Source: JANQEA01 sp964466035 (lineage in GTDB: Bacteria; Bipolaricaulota; Bipolaricaulia; UBA7950; UBA9294). Taken from it: a stretch of 64,000 nucleotides of DNA. The notes below the pieces were generated by a model. The model was not told where the DNA came from. It did not search any database and saw nothing but the letters and a program-made list of their open reading frames with translations. Location: positions 1 through 64,000 of the forward strand of contig CAYXLR010000010.1 in assembly GCA_964466035.1 (NCBI GenBank), written 5' to 3'. Positions 7,700-15,061 of the stretch are shown piece after piece. Position 1 is the stretch's first letter; each line of letters starts with the position of its first letter. The position numbers and the translations under genes are program-made.

Positions 7700-9741
7700 C
7701 GTCCCTCCTCGTTGACTGCGATGATCAGGTTGCCGTACGGGTCCACCCGGCAGATCTGACCCTCTTCCACGACCGTCGTCGCGGTGATCTCCTCGATCAC
7801 CGCCGGCCCGCGGATGACGTTCCCGGCCTTCAAGAGATCCCGCCGATAGATGCCGAACGATCGGTACTGCTCCTTGCCCACGTAGACGTCCCGCGCTCCC
7901 AGTCCGGCCTCCGCCGGCGGCGCTTCGTCTCCCTCCGGGATCCGTTCCAGCTTCGGCTTGGTCACGTTGCCCAGCCCGATCACCTTGAGCGAGACGATCT
8001 CCTTCGGTTCCTCCGGGGCGTTGTGCCCGTACACGCGAAGGTGGTGGTCGTCGAAGGCCTTCGCGATCTGGGACTTCACGCCCTCGGTGAACAGCGCGGG
8101 CGTGGTCACGGCGAGCGTGTGCTCCTGGCCGACGTACCGGAGATCGAGCTCGTGCGTGACCGTGATCGCCCCCTCCTCGACGTTCTCCTTCGCGAAGACC
8201 CCCACGATCCGCTCCTCGAGCTCGCCGAACAGGTCGCTGACCGCGGTCGGATCCGCGCCGCCCAGCGGCGTAATGAACGTCTGGCTCAGGTCGTGGCGGA
8301 GGTCGGCCATCAGCATCCCCCAGGCGGAGAAGACGCCCGAGTACGGCGGCACGATGACGGTGGGGATGCCGAGCTCCTTGGCGATCGCCGCCGCGTGGAT
8401 CGGCCCGGCGCCGCCGAAGGCGACCATCGCAAACTCCCTCGGGTCGTAGCCGCGCTTCACCGTCATCGACTGCAGCAGGCCGGACATGTTCGTGTTGACG
8501 ATCTTGACGATCCCGAGCGCCGCTTCGTCCACGCTCAGGTCGAAGTGGTCGGCGACCCGCTGGATCGCTCCCCGCCCGAGCTCCGCCGAGATCTCCATCT
8601 CGCCGCCGAGGAAGTAGTCGGGATCCAGCAGCCCCAGCTGCAGGTTCGCGTCCGTGACGGTCGGCTCTTCGCCGCCGCGCTGATAGCAGGCCGGGCCCGG
8701 GTCGGCGCCGGCGCTCTGGGGGCCCACGTGCATCGCGCCGGCTTCGTCGATCCACGCGATGCTTCCGCCGCCGGCTCCGATCTCGCGGAGGTCGACGACG
8801 GGAAGCAGAATCGGGCGCCCCTCGACGAGGTACTGCTCCGTCGTCTCGGGCAGGCCGCCGGTGATGATCGACGTCTTCGCGGTCGTCCCCCCCATGTCGT
8901 AGGAGATGACGTTCTCGTGGCCGATCAGCTTGGCCAGCTGCGCCGCGCCGATGGCGCCGCCCGCGGGGCCGGATTCGACCATCGCGATCGGCATGTCGCG
9001 CGCGACGGACGCCGCCATCACGCCCCCGTTCGACTGCATGATCTGGAGCACCTGCCCGAATTCGCGTCGCTTGAGCTCCTCCTCGAGGCTGTCGAGGTAC
9101 GTGCGCACGACCGGCATCACGTAGGCGTTCTGCGCCGTCGTGCTCGTCCTCTCGTACTCGTAGTACCGCCGGGTGATCAGATGCGAAAGGGAGACCGTCG
9201 TGTCCGGAAGCCTCTCGCGCAGGAACTCCCCGATCCGGATCTCGTGCTCCGGGTTCGCGTAGGCGTTCAGCAGGCAGACGGCGACCGCTTCGACCCCCTC
9301 GTCGACGAGGACTTCGAGCGTCTCTTCGAGCTCCGACACCGAGAGCGGAGAGACGACGCGGCCGCTCGCGTCGATCCGCTCGCTCACCTCGAGCCGGAGG
9401 AAGCGGGGGACCAGCGGGCGGGGCTTCCGGTACAACGCGTCGTACATCTCGGTCCGATTGGACCGTCCGATCTCGATGACGTCCCGGAACCCGCGGGTCG
9501 TGAGAAGCGCCGTCTTGGCCCCTTTCCCTTCGATCAATGCGTTGATGACGACCGTCGTTCCGTGCGAGAGAAACGTCACGTCCCGCAACGGGATCGAAAG
9601 CTTCTCAACGGACTCGATCGTGCCGATCGCAGGGTTGCGAGGCGTGGAGGAGACCTTGCTGACGACGACGCGACCCGACGTCTCGTCGAGCAGCACGCCG
9701 TCCGTGAAGGTCCCGCCCACGTCCGTGCTCAGTCTGTACAT
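7696..9741 (-). CDS. hyuA: Hydantoinase A/oxoprolinase family protein (HyuA)
   Basis: 681 residues. The N-terminus carries the acetate/sugar kinase-like phosphate loop DVGGTFTDGV (residues 7-16), and ISYDMGGTTAKTS and VAFGGAGPIHA lie further on, as in 5-oxoprolinase and N-methylhydantoinase A subunits that bind ATP. I chose the ATG at 9741 over the TTG one codon upstream because GGAGGG then has sensible spacing. The stop of the regulator gene overlaps this ATG by one base (TGATG). It is part of one coupled unit: regulator, hyuA, hyuB, DUF3830. Confidence 0.93.
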   Translation of the reverse strand: MYRLSTDVGGTFTDGVLLDETSGRVVVSKVSSTPRNPAIGTIESVEKLSIPLRDVTFLSHGTTVVINALIEGKGAKTALLTTRGFRDVIEIGRSNRTEMYDALYRKPRPLVPRFLRLEVSERIDASGRVVSPLSVSELEETLEVLVDEGVEAVAVCLLNAYANPEHEIRIGEFLRERLPDTTVSLSHLITRRYYEYERTSTTAQNAYVMPVVRTYLDSLEEELKRREFGQVLQIMQSNGGVMAASVARDMPIAMVESGPAGGAIGAAQLAKLIGHENVISYDMGGTTAKTSIITGGLPETTEQYLVEGRPILLPVVDLREIGAGGGSIAWIDEAGAMHVGPQSAGADPGPACYQRGGEEPTVTDANLQLGLLDPDYFLGGEMEISAELGRGAIQRVADHFDLSVDEAALGIVKIVNTNMSGLLQSMTVKRGYDPREFAMVAFGGAGPIHAAAIAKELGIPTVIVPPYSGVFSAWGMLMADLRHDLSQTFITPLGGADPTAVSDLFGELEERIVGVFAKENVEEGAITVTHELDLRYVGQEHTLAVTTPALFTEGVKSQIAKAFDDHHLRVYGHNAPEEPKEIVSLKVIGLGNVTKPKLERIPEGDEAPPAEAGLGARDVYVGKEQYRSFGIYRRDLLKAGNVIRGPAVIEEITATTVVEEGQICRVDPYGNLIIAVNEEGR

Positions 9742-10802
9742 CAATCCCTCCTAGGACGCGACTTGATTACGACGTTGGACCGATCCGCGGGTTCCCCCGC
9801 CTTCTCGATCGTCTCGCTCCAGACCGCCTCCGCTTCCACCGAACCGGCCCCCATCTGGACCCAGAGGAGCTTCGCGTTCGACGAGCCGTCGACGCGGTAG
9901 CCCCGCGACGACGCCGCCGGGACGTGATAGCAGTCTCCGGCTCCGAGCGGATACGTGTCCGCGCCGACCGTGAACTGAACCCGACCCTCCAGGACGTAGC
10001 CGAACTCCTCCCCGTCGAAGACCGTCGGCGCCTCCTCGCTCTCCGCGGGGATCTCGGCCACGAAGACCCGCAATTGGGCGTCCGCGAGGTTCCCGCTCAG
10101 GAACCGGTAGCGGACCGCCGTCTGCGAGAGGTTGACGAAGGCCGGCTCGCTTCCGTTCTCCATCGGAGGCGGGGGGAGCGTCCCGATGGGAAGCGCCTCC
10201 TTCCCGAGGAGGCTCAGTGCACGCACGTAGCGCGCGGTCTGAACCCAGAGCACCTTCGCCCCCCGATCTCCCGCCTTGCAGGCGTGCGGCGTGGAGGCCA
10301 TCAGGTGGTAGCTGTCGCCTGCTCTCAGCTCGTGTTCCTCCCCGTCGGAGACCAGCACCACCTCTCCTTCGAGGACGTAGCCGAACTCCTCCCCTTCGTG
10401 CGAGTGAGACTCGGTGTGGCTTCCCGGCGCCATCTCGCCGACCACGGCCTCGAAGCGGCGCCCCGGCAGGCCGGTGCTCAGGAATCGGTACTTGACCGAC
10501 GCGTCCGAGAGGCTGAGGTGCGGTCGGTTGTCTCCCTTGGTGATCGACGAGTGGCGCGGGTCCACGAGGATCGCGTTCCCCGGGCCGTTCGACATGACGA
10601 GGACGTCGGCGAGCGAGACGTCGAGCGCCTGACAGACCGACCGCAAGGAAGAGATGGAGAAGGACGACAGCCCCCGTTCGATCTGCGACAGGAACCCGAC
10701 GGACAATCCGCACGCGCTAGAAAGGGCACGAAGCGTCATTCGCTTCCGGCTACGGATGCTGCGGATGCGCCAGCCGACCTCCGCCAGCCGCTCGCTCTCC
10801 AT
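9741..10802 (-). CDS. XRE-family transcriptional regulator with two cupin domains
   Basis: 353 residues from the ATG at 10802. An N-terminal helix-turn-helix (about 10-70, including MTLRALSSACGLSVGFLSQI) is followed by two cupin barrels, around residues 125-195 and 255-325. The first keeps histidines (TESHSHEGEEFGYVLEGE ... PHACKAG) and could bind metal. The second has the same fold signature (FDGEEFGYVLEGRV) but lacks the histidines. Most relatives have one cupin and about 180-200 residues, so this is a doubled form. Cupins sense a small ligand in this family. The promoter places the transcript start at or next to this ATG, and GAGTGAAC operator copies surround the promoter, which argues for autoregulation of the hyu operon. 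Confidence 0.88.
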   Translation of the reverse strand: MESERLAEVGWRIRSIRSRKRMTLRALSSACGLSVGFLSQIERGLSSFSISSLRSVCQALDVSLADVLVMSNGPGNAILVDPRHSSITKGDNRPHLSLSDASVKYRFLSTGLPGRRFEAVVGEMAPGSHTESHSHEGEEFGYVLEGEVVLVSDGEEHELRAGDSYHLMASTPHACKAGDRGAKVLWVQTARYVRALSLLGKEALPIGTLPPPPMENGSEPAFVNLSQTAVRYRFLSGNLADAQLRVFVAEIPAESEEAPTVFDGEEFGYVLEGRVQFTVGADTYPLGAGDCYHVPAASSRGYRVDGSSNAKLLWVQMGAGSVEAEAVWSETIEKAGEPADRSNVVIKSRPRRD

Positions 10803-10808
10803 GGCACC

Positions 10809-10838
10809 AGTATACGGTCGAGAGTGAACAGCTGTCAA
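10809..10838 (-). promoter_or_regulatory. Promoter of the XRE-cupin/hyu operon, leaderless
   Basis: On the minus strand TTGACA (10838-10833) is followed after 18 bases by TATACT (10814-10809). Six bases then separate the -10 box from the ATG at 10802, so transcription should start at or next to the start codon. No ribosome-binding site lies upstream of the ATG, consistent with a leaderless mRNA. Confidence 0.75.
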
Positions 10839-10861
10839 ACATGAGTGAACGATGTTCACTC
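10822..10861. promoter_or_regulatory. Operator: perfect inverted repeat plus a third copy of GAGTGAAC
   Basis: GAGTGAAC at 10843-10850 and its exact complement at 10854-10861 form a perfect palindrome with a 3-base spacer. A third copy at 10822-10829 lies 21 bases (two helical turns) from the first, inside the spacer of the promoter. The palindrome sits just upstream of the -35 box. This arrangement fits cooperative binding by the XRE-cupin protein encoded next to it. Binding by that protein is inference. Confidence 0.7.
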
Positions 10862-10959
10862 AACGGGCCGTGGATCCCACGCCGTCGCCATGAGCTGAGA
10901 TTCGAGCGCGGGTGGATCGCGGGGTCCGCCTGACGCGCCGCGCTCGGCGAGGAGGCCGT

Positions 10960-13320
10960 CTACAGCTCCTCGTGGGCGGTCCGCGCGATGATCTCGTCCT
11001 GGAGCGCTCGATCGAGGTTGTTGAAGTAGTCGCTGTAGCCGGCGACGCGGACGATCAGGTCCCTGTGCTCGTTCGGCGCCTCTTGGGCCCGGCGGAGGGT
11101 CTCCGAGTCGACGACGTTGAACTGGACGTGATGCCCGTCCATCCGGAAGTACGTTCGGACCAGATCGCCGAGCTTCCGCAGGCCGCTCTCGTCGCGCAGG
11201 ACGTCGGGAAGGAACCGCTGGTTCAGCAGGGTCCCGCCCGTCCGTACGTGGTCGATCTTCCCGACCGAGCGGACGACGGCCGTCGGCCCCCGCGTGTCGG
11301 CCCCCTGCACCGGCGAGATCCCGTCGGAGAGCGGGACGCCCGCCTTCCGGCCGTCCGGCGTCGCGCCGACCATCTCCCCGAAGAAGACGTGGACCGTGGT
11401 CGGCAGCAGGTTGACCCGGTAGCGTCCGCCTTTGGTGTTCGGCCGTCCGTCGAGCGCGTCGAAGTACGCATCGAACAGCGCCCGCGCGATCCGATCCGCC
11501 CTCTCGTCGTCGTTGCCGAACTTCGGAGACCGGTGAATCAGCCCGCCCCGCAACGCGTCGTGCCCGACGAAATCGGCGTCGAGCGCGTCGAGGAGCTCGG
11601 CCATCATCACCGTTCCGTCCGCAAAGACGTGCGCCTCGATCGCGGCGAGCGCGTCCGTCGTCGTCCCGAGGCCGACGCCCTGGACGTACGTCGTCGGGTA
11701 CCGCGGGCCGGCGTCGTTGTAGTCGCAGCCGCGGTCGATGCAGTCCTCGACGAGGACGGAGAGGAACGGCGCCGGCATGTGTTCGGCGAACAGCCGCTCG
11801 ATCCGACCGTTCCCCTCGATCTTCAGGTCGACGAAATACTGTAGCTGGGCCCGATAGGCGTCGAACAGCTCGTCGAACGAAGAGAACGCTCGCGGATCGC
11901 CGGTCCGCGGCCCGATCCGCTGTCCGGTCCGCGGATCGACCCCGTCGTGGAGCGTGATCTCGAGGATCTTCGGCCAGTTCATGTATCCGGTGAGGACGCA
12001 GCTCTCCTTGCCGAACGCGCTGACCGTCACGCAGCCGCTCGGCCCGCCTCCGCGTGCGTCGGCGAGCGACTTCCCGGCTCGGAGGAACTCCTGATGGATC
12101 GCGTCGGTGTTGAAGACCGACGGCTGGCCGAATCCCCGCCGGACGACCTCGAGGGCGCGAAACAGGAACCGGTCCGGGTTCACCTTCGACAGCTGAACGC
12201 ACGACCCCGTGTACGGTAGCCGCATCTCCTCGATCACGTCGAGGATCAGGTACGACAGCTCGTTGACGGCGTCCTCGCCGTTCCCGTCGACCCCGCCGAC
12301 GTTGATCAGCGTGAAGTCGTTGTACGTCGCGCTCTGCTCCTCCGTCACCCCGACCTTCGGAGGGGCCGGCTGGTTGGAGAACTTGATCCAGAAGCACTCG
12401 AGCAGCTCCTTCGCCCCGTCGACCGTCAGCCGTCCTTCGTCGATGTCGCGCCGGTAGAACGGGTAGAGGTACTGGTCGATCCTCCCCGGATTGAGGGAGT
12501 CCCACTCGTTCAGCTCGATCACCACACCGAGGTGGACGAACCAGTAGGTCTGCAACGCCTCGTGGAACGTCCTCGGGGGGTGGCGGGGAACCCGCTCGCA
12601 GACCTCGGCGACTCGGAGAAGCTCGTCCCGACGCCGGGGCCCCGCCGCGTCCGCCAGCTCCCGCGCCCGTTCCGCGTGCCGTTCGGCGAAGCGGACGATC
12701 GCGTCGCAGCAGATCGCCATCGCTTCGAGCTCCTCGAGCTTCTCGCCCTTCGCCGGATCGTCGGACGACCCGATCCGCTCCCGCGACGACTCGATCCACG
12801 CCTTGAAGTCCTCGAACCCGAGCCGATAGATCTTGTCGTCGAGGACGGCGTGCCCGGGAGATCGCTGCTCCATGAACTCGGTGAAGACGCCGGCCTCGAA
12901 CGCCGCCTTCCACGCCGGGGTCATCGCGTCGAAGACGCGGTCCCGCATGCTCCGCCCCTCCCAGAACGGGATCACGTCCTCGGCGTAGAGCCTCATCGTT
13001 TCCTCGCCCACCCGAAACGGCGTTTTCCCGCGTGAAGGGAGGGCACCAAGGTCCTCGAGGGTGTGACAGCAGAGCTCCGGATAGGTCGGCGTCGCCTTCG
13101 GCGCCGGGCCTCGCTCGCCGACGATCAGTTCGTTCTCCCCGACGCGGATCGACTGATGCTCGAGGAGGTGCCGAAACGCGAGCGCCCGTTGGACGGGGAC
13201 GGAGTGCGACTCCTCCTTCGGAGACCGGTAGAACGACGTCAACAGTGCGGCCCGCTCACCGCTCATGGACGGCTCGGCGTTAACCGACTCGTTCCGAAGC
13301 CGCTCGATCCGCTCGTTCAT
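10960..13320 (-). CDS. Glycyl radical enzyme close to trans-4-hydroxyproline dehydratase (HypD) but with an altered active site
   Basis: 786 residues, a full-length PFL-like protein. Matches to HypD as I recall it are close throughout (RNESVNAEPSMSGERAALL, PELCCHTLEDL, FTEFMEQRSPGH, KFSNQPAPPKVG). The glycyl radical site is RVAGYSDYF with Gly761 near the C-terminus. The thiyl Cys is Cys430 in PSGCVTVSAFG. In HypD and most eliminases this reads GCVE, with the Glu as general base; here residue 432 is Thr (codon ACG). His157, Asp282 and Tyr446 align with other HypD pocket residues. The reaction is therefore probably not ordinary hydroxyproline dehydration. The activase gene ends 4 bases upstream and GGGAGG precedes this ATG. 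Confidence 0.9.
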   Translation of the reverse strand: MNERIERLRNESVNAEPSMSGERAALLTSFYRSPKEESHSVPVQRALAFRHLLEHQSIRVGENELIVGERGPAPKATPTYPELCCHTLEDLGALPSRGKTPFRVGEETMRLYAEDVIPFWEGRSMRDRVFDAMTPAWKAAFEAGVFTEFMEQRSPGHAVLDDKIYRLGFEDFKAWIESSRERIGSSDDPAKGEKLEELEAMAICCDAIVRFAERHAERARELADAAGPRRRDELLRVAEVCERVPRHPPRTFHEALQTYWFVHLGVVIELNEWDSLNPGRIDQYLYPFYRRDIDEGRLTVDGAKELLECFWIKFSNQPAPPKVGVTEEQSATYNDFTLINVGGVDGNGEDAVNELSYLILDVIEEMRLPYTGSCVQLSKVNPDRFLFRALEVVRRGFGQPSVFNTDAIHQEFLRAGKSLADARGGGPSGCVTVSAFGKESCVLTGYMNWPKILEITLHDGVDPRTGQRIGPRTGDPRAFSSFDELFDAYRAQLQYFVDLKIEGNGRIERLFAEHMPAPFLSVLVEDCIDRGCDYNDAGPRYPTTYVQGVGLGTTTDALAAIEAHVFADGTVMMAELLDALDADFVGHDALRGGLIHRSPKFGNDDERADRIARALFDAYFDALDGRPNTKGGRYRVNLLPTTVHVFFGEMVGATPDGRKAGVPLSDGISPVQGADTRGPTAVVRSVGKIDHVRTGGTLLNQRFLPDVLRDESGLRKLGDLVRTYFRMDGHHVQFNVVDSETLRRAQEAPNEHRDLIVRVAGYSDYFNNLDRALQDEIIARTAHEEL

Positions 13321-13324
13321 CGAC

Positions 13325-14290
13325 TCAACCTCCCACCCGCACCGGAACGCTGACGATCCCTCGCAGGATCTCGGCCGCCTTGTCCGCGGCGACCGCCGGG
13401 TCCATCATTTCTGTCCTCGGCGAAGCCGGCCTCCCGAGCCGTTCCCGTTTCGCCTCCCCGCCGGCGTGGTACGGCAGCAAGTGTACCGCCTCGACGGCGT
13501 CCAGCTCGGCGACGATCCCGCCGAGCGCGGCGATCTCCTCGGGCGCGTCGTTCAGGCCCGGAATGACGGGAATCCGGATCCACAGCGTACACCCTTCGCC
13601 GTCCAGTCGGCGGAGGTTCTCCAGGATCCGTTCGTTCGGGACGCCCGTCAGCTCCCGATGCCGCTCGGCGTCCGCGTGCTTCACGTCGTAGAGGACCAGG
13701 TCGGCCAACCGGGCCACGTCCCGCAGAACCTCCCACTCGGCGTGTCCGCACGTGTCGACCGCGGTGTGGATCCTCCGTTTTCGACACTCCGTCAGAAGCG
13801 AGATCGAGAACGCGGCCTGCGCGAGCGGCTCCCCGCCGGACAGCGTGACCCCGCCGCCCGACTCGTCGTAGAACAGGAGGTCCCTCTCGATCTCACCGAC
13901 CAACCGATCGATTGACCACACCTCTCCCACGATCGCGCGCGCTTCGGAAGGACAAACGGCCACACAGGCCCCGCACGCCGTGCAGAGCGCTCGATCGGTC
14001 ACCGCCACACCGCGAGAGATCGAGATCGCCCCGTTCGGACACGCCGCAACGCACGCCCCGCATCCGACGCACCGTTCGGCCCAGAACATCAGCTCCGGCT
14101 CCGGGCTCTGGCTCTCCGGGTTGTGGCACCACGAACAGGATAGCGGACAGCCCTTGAGAAACGCGGTCGTTCGGATTCCCGGACCGTCGTGCAGGGCGAA
14201 CCGCTTGACGTCGAACAGCATTCCCTTCCGAGACGCCCCGGCCGATCGGTCGTCCGTGGCGGAGGCGGCTCGCGGCTCGATCACGCTCAT
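13325..14290 (-). CDS. Glycyl radical enzyme activase (radical SAM, two extra 4Fe-4S clusters)
   Basis: 321 residues. After a poorly conserved lead of about 22 residues comes LHDGPGIRTTAFLKGCPL, with the radical SAM cysteines Cys48, Cys52 and Cys55 (CPLSCSWC). A ferredoxin-like insert follows with Cys74/77/80/84 and Cys103/106/109/113. This is the standard activase that abstracts hydrogen from the glycine of its partner, here the enzyme encoded 4 bases downstream. LSGGEPL is also present. The ATG at 14290 lacks a Shine-Dalgarno sequence, but a good promoter ends 11 bases before it, so the mRNA is nearly leaderless. A shorter start at 14221 (MLFDVKRF) is possible. Confidence 0.93.
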   Translation of the reverse strand: MSVIEPRAASATDDRSAGASRKGMLFDVKRFALHDGPGIRTTAFLKGCPLSCSWCHNPESQSPEPELMFWAERCVGCGACVAACPNGAISISRGVAVTDRALCTACGACVAVCPSEARAIVGEVWSIDRLVGEIERDLLFYDESGGGVTLSGGEPLAQAAFSISLLTECRKRRIHTAVDTCGHAEWEVLRDVARLADLVLYDVKHADAERHRELTGVPNERILENLRRLDGEGCTLWIRIPVIPGLNDAPEEIAALGGIVAELDAVEAVHLLPYHAGGEAKRERLGRPASPRTEMMDPAVAADKAAEILRGIVSVPVRVGG

Positions 14291-14301
14291 TTCGGCGAGG
14301 A

Positions 14302-14330
14302 AAGATAAACCCGCCGTGGGTTCGATTCAA
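14302..14330 (-). promoter_or_regulatory. Promoter of the activase/glycyl radical enzyme operon
   Basis: On the minus strand TTGAAT (14330-14325), 17 bases, then TATCTT (14307-14302). The predicted start of transcription is about 5 bases before the ATG at 14290, so almost no leader. No copy of the GAGTGAAC operator is seen here, so this unit may be controlled differently from the hyu operon. Confidence 0.6.
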
Positions 14331-14402
14331 CCGCACGCCGCCAGAGGGAGACGTTCCTCGAGGTCGACGGATCGAGACCGCCGCGCGACCGGTTCGCGCC
14401 GC

Positions 14403-14431
14403 TTGCATCGGGGCACGCAGATGGGTACGGT
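14403..14431 (+). promoter_or_regulatory. Promoter of the Rrf2 regulator gene
   Basis: TTGCAT at 14403-14408, 17 bases, then TACGGT at 14426-14431. The ribosome-binding site AAGGAGAG and the ATG at 14461 follow at a sensible distance. It is divergent from the activase promoter in the same 170-base gap. Confidence 0.45.
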
Positions 14432-14460
14432 CTTCCGGCAGCTCGAACGAAGGAGAGAGC

Positions 14461-14889
14461 ATGCTCTACTCGAAGACCGCGAAGTACGCCGTGCTGGCGC
14501 TCGCCGAGGTCGCGGCGCGCGAGTCGGACGACCCGGTCGCGACGAAGCAGATCGCCGAGGCGACGTCGTCCCCCTATCCACTCCTCGCCAAGGTCGTCAA
14601 CCAGTTGCACCGCGCGGGATTCATCGAGGCGACCCGCGGCAAGCAGGGCGGGATCCGGCTCGCCCGGCCGGCGAGCGAGATGACGATCAAGGACGTGGTC
14701 GTGGCGCTCGACGGGTCGGCGATCCTCAACGACTGTCCGCTGTACCTCGACCCCTGTGACTGCAGCGAGCCGTGCGCGCTCCACGCGATCTGGAAGCCGG
14801 CCCGCGATGCCGTGGTCGAGTTTCTCGAGAGGACGACCATCCAAGCCGTGGCCGACGCCCGCGCCGGGTCGAAAGCCTCCTCCGAGTAA
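14461..14889 (+). CDS. Rrf2-family transcriptional regulator
   Basis: 142 residues. The winged helix opens MLYSKTAKYAVLALAEVA and continues with TKQIAEATSSPYPLLAKVVN and the wing GGIRLARPASEMT, all typical of Rrf2. The C-terminal part has a cysteine cluster, Cys92, Cys99, Cys101 and Cys105 (CPLYLDPCDCSEPC), so an Fe-S cluster sensing redox, oxygen or NO is likely, as in IscR, NsrR and RsrR. AAGGAGAG precedes the ATG. It is divergent from the glycyl radical activase operon and is a good candidate regulator of that oxygen-sensitive system, which is inference from position. Confidence 0.92.
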   Translation: MLYSKTAKYAVLALAEVAARESDDPVATKQIAEATSSPYPLLAKVVNQLHRAGFIEATRGKQGGIRLARPASEMTIKDVVVALDGSAILNDCPLYLDPCDCSEPCALHAIWKPARDAVVEFLERTTIQAVADARAGSKASSE

Positions 14890-15061
14890 CGGAACCGCCT
14901 GTCCTCCGAGATCCTGAGATCGGAGCCGCGTGGCCGTCGGGCTCTTCGTGGTCCCACGGACGCCCCAGCACGGGTCGACTCGGGATCGCACCCACGTCCC
15001 TTCTGATTTGGACAGAATTCAGCAGGAACTGCCATGAAGAGGGCTACAGTCGACCCGAGCG

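Noticed and set aside
7700..8755. N-terminal extension of hyuB to 940 codons
   Set aside because: The extra part overlaps hyuA in another frame; the family start MRTDPITLEV with GAGGAGGG is at 7699.
8023..9900. 625-codon open frame on the plus strand
   Set aside because: Antisense shadow of hyuA; composition is dominated by Arg, Asp, His and Val with no domain, and hyuA on the other strand is a clear family match.
14287..14991. 234-codon minus-strand frame opposite the Rrf2 gene
   Set aside because: Antisense to a clear Rrf2 regulator, Arg-rich and without a ribosome-binding site.
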